From contig CADAXH010000016.1 of assembly GCA_902791785.1 (NCBI GenBank), positions 1 to 14,870 on the forward strand: a stretch of 14,870 bases of DNA, written 5' to 3'. Below the pieces are notes generated by a model. The model was not told where the DNA came from. It saw only the letters and a list, made by a program, of their open reading frames with translations, and searched no databases. The translations under genes were made by a program, and so were the position numbers. The DNA comes from an uncultured Ruminococcus sp. (GTDB taxonomy: Bacteria; Bacillota; Clostridia; Oscillospirales; CAG-272). Positions 13,556 through 14,870 of this stretch are shown in pieces (within the stretch, counting starts at the first letter, position 1; each line of letters starts with the position of its first letter).

Positions 13556-14683
13556 ATGTTTTTATCTAAACCTGTAATGGGCTGGAACTCATGGAACACA
13601 TTCACAAAAGACATCAATGAGCAGCTTATAATGGACACAGCTGACGCTCTCGTCAGCACAGGCCTCAGAGATGCAGGCTATGTATATCTCACAATAGACG
13701 ACTGCTGGAGCGAGAAGAAGAGAGACAGAAAAGGAATGCTCGTGGCTTCAAAAGAAAAATTCCCTCACGGAATGAAATATGTTGCTGACTATGTACATTC
13801 CAAAGGTCTCAAATTCGGCATGTATTCCGATTCAGGTTTCATGACCTGTGCAGGATATCCCGGAAGCTTCGGTCATGAATTCGACGACGCTGAATATTTT
13901 GCTTCTGTAGGTGCTGATCTTCTGAAATATGACAACTGCTACCATCCGAGCATGAGCGGAATGCAGAGATACAACAGAATGGCAATGGCCCTCAAGTCAA
14001 CAGGAAGAGACATTGTTTTCTCAGCATGTTCATGGGGAACAAACGGAGTATTTGAATGGTGCAGATCAGCAGGTGTTGACATGTATCGTTCAACAGGAGA
14101 CATTACAGACACATTTGAATCAATCAAAGATTTATTCCTGAGCCAGAAAGAAAAAATCCAGCACACGGGCCCCGGATGCTACAACGACATGGACATGCTC
14201 GTAACGGGTCTCAAGGGCCAGGGCAACATCGGATTCGGAAAAGGATGCACAGACGCAAACTACAGATACCACTTTGCAGCATGGTGCATGTGCGGATGCC
14301 CACTTATCATAGGAGCTGATGTAAGAAACATCACAAAAGAAAACCTTGAACTCCTCACAAACAAATATCTTCTCGCAATCGATCAGGATATTGAATGCCG
14401 TCCTCCGATCTTCATTGACGATACAACAGGACACAAAGACAACGTAATCTGCTTCAAGCATCTCCACGACGGAACATATGCAGTCGGATTCTTCAATTCT
14501 TATGACAGCAAACTGAATATGGAACTTCAGTTCTATGAAATAGGCATTGATCCTCTTATGGGATACAGCTTCGAACTGACTGATGTATTCACAGGCAAGA
14601 ATGTCGGAAAGTGCAAAGATGCATTTACCGCAACTGTCAATGCAGGCGACTGCAAAGTATTCATTGCAAAGCTTGTAAAATAA
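13556..14683 (+). CDS. Glycoside hydrolase family 27, probable alpha-galactosidase
   Basis: GH27 enzymes cleave terminal alpha-linked galactose (some take N-acetylgalactosamine) with retention of configuration. ATG 13556 follows GGAGGT at eight bases. The 375-residue product has the family hallmarks: MGWNSWN at 8-14, IDDCW at 47-51 (substrate binding), LLKYDNC at 122-128 with D126 as nucleophile, RSTGDI at 178-183 with D182 as acid/base, YNDMDML at 209-215, and CPLIIGADVRNI at 248-259. A short C-terminal beta-domain covers about 290-375. There is no signal peptide, so it is cytoplasmic and must act on imported sugars. It lies in an operon with the opine dehydrogenase gene and overlaps the next gene by one base (TAATG). 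Nothing in the sequence fixes galactose over N-acetylgalactosamine. Confidence 0.93.
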   Translation: MFLSKPVMGWNSWNTFTKDINEQLIMDTADALVSTGLRDAGYVYLTIDDCWSEKKRDRKGMLVASKEKFPHGMKYVADYVHSKGLKFGMYSDSGFMTCAGYPGSFGHEFDDAEYFASVGADLLKYDNCYHPSMSGMQRYNRMAMALKSTGRDIVFSACSWGTNGVFEWCRSAGVDMYRSTGDITDTFESIKDLFLSQKEKIQHTGPGCYNDMDMLVTGLKGQGNIGFGKGCTDANYRYHFAAWCMCGCPLIIGADVRNITKENLELLTNKYLLAIDQDIECRPPIFIDDTTGHKDNVICFKHLHDGTYAVGFFNSYDSKLNMELQFYEIGIDPLMGYSFELTDVFTGKNVGKCKDAFTATVNAGDCKVFIAKLVK

Positions 14684-14870
14684 TGGAAAAATGCGAAAAA
14701 TGCGGAAAGCAGCTTAAAGCTGACGAAATCAGCCTGTACTTTAAGATGGTCGACCGCGAAGCAAAATCCTTTTTGTGCATCGACTGCCTGGCAAAGAAAA
14801 TGAAGGTCACAAGAGAGATGCTCGAAAAGAAAATTGAATATTTCAGAGAAATAGGTTGTACCCTCTTCCC
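14683..14870 (+). CDS. Small four-cysteine zinc-binding protein (partial at window end)
   Basis: The ATG overlaps the GH27 stop codon as TAATG, and no separate ribosome binding site is seen, so translation is probably coupled. The reading frame stays open for 62 codons to the window end. The product starts MEKCEKCGKQLKADEISLYF and has C4/C7 and, in SFLCIDCLAKKM, a second CxxC pair at about residues 32-35. Together they form a probable zinc knuckle, followed by a helical stretch (TREMLEKKIEYFREIGCTLF). It resembles small uncharacterised zinc-binding proteins I recall from clostridial sugar-utilisation loci. Their function is unknown. The sequence reaches the motif near which those proteins usually end, so little is probably missing. 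Confidence 0.7.
   Translation, partial: MEKCEKCGKQLKADEISLYFKMVDREAKSFLCIDCLAKKMKVTREMLEKKIEYFREIGCTLF

Noticed and set aside
13264..13659. Minus-strand open frame spanning the opine dehydrogenase-GH27 junction
   Set aside because: Antisense to two firm genes, no ribosome binding site or homologous motif recognised.

Overview
The window looks like chromosomal DNA of a strictly or facultatively anaerobic Firmicute, most likely a clostridium-type gut or rumen bacterium. This is inferred from strong AGGAGG-type ribosome binding sites, consensus sigma-70 promoters, moderate to low GC with AGA/GGA-rich codon use, an iron-sulfur serine dehydratase, a type III glutamine synthetase and Bacillus YdjI/YdjG/YdjH-like genes. 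The species cannot be named from the sequence alone.

Layout. At the left edge is the start of a minus-strand AAA ATPase gene (1-56) with its promoter and a three-copy repeat. Next come plus-strand sdaA (serine dehydratase) and a three-gene envelope-type operon (SPFH protein, double zinc-ribbon membrane protein, small membrane protein) ending in a terminator near 4350. Two divergent ATPase genes follow (4374-6164 minus, 6418-7707 plus), sharing a 253-bp intergenic region with two different repeat arrays. Then come glnN with its terminator, a fourth ATPase on the minus strand (9943-11271), and a PHP-family phosphatase on the minus strand (11463-12278). At the right edge is a plus-strand operon: opine dehydrogenase family protein, GH27 alpha-galactosidase, and a small zinc-binding protein cut by the window end.

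Housekeeping metabolism (serine deamination, ammonia assimilation, sugar and opine chemistry) is thus interleaved with four stand-alone predicted ATPases. The three complete ones have Walker A and B motifs, a sensor motif and a C-terminal PD-(D/E)xK-like motif. They belong to the poorly characterised AAA_14/DUF4143 (COG1373-like) group or resemble it.

The most striking point is regulatory. Each of the four ATPase genes, and no other gene here, carries its own iterated repeat next to or overlapping a near-consensus TTGACA/TATAAT promoter. The repeat sequence differs for each gene. Two arrays have exactly the same 23-bp period and share a CCAAAT half-motif with a gene-specific second half. This suggests that each ATPase (or a partner) recognises a private promoter tag, for example in autoregulation. 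It is the best candidate in the window for an undescribed system. No rRNA, tRNA, CRISPR array, transposase or phage gene was seen.
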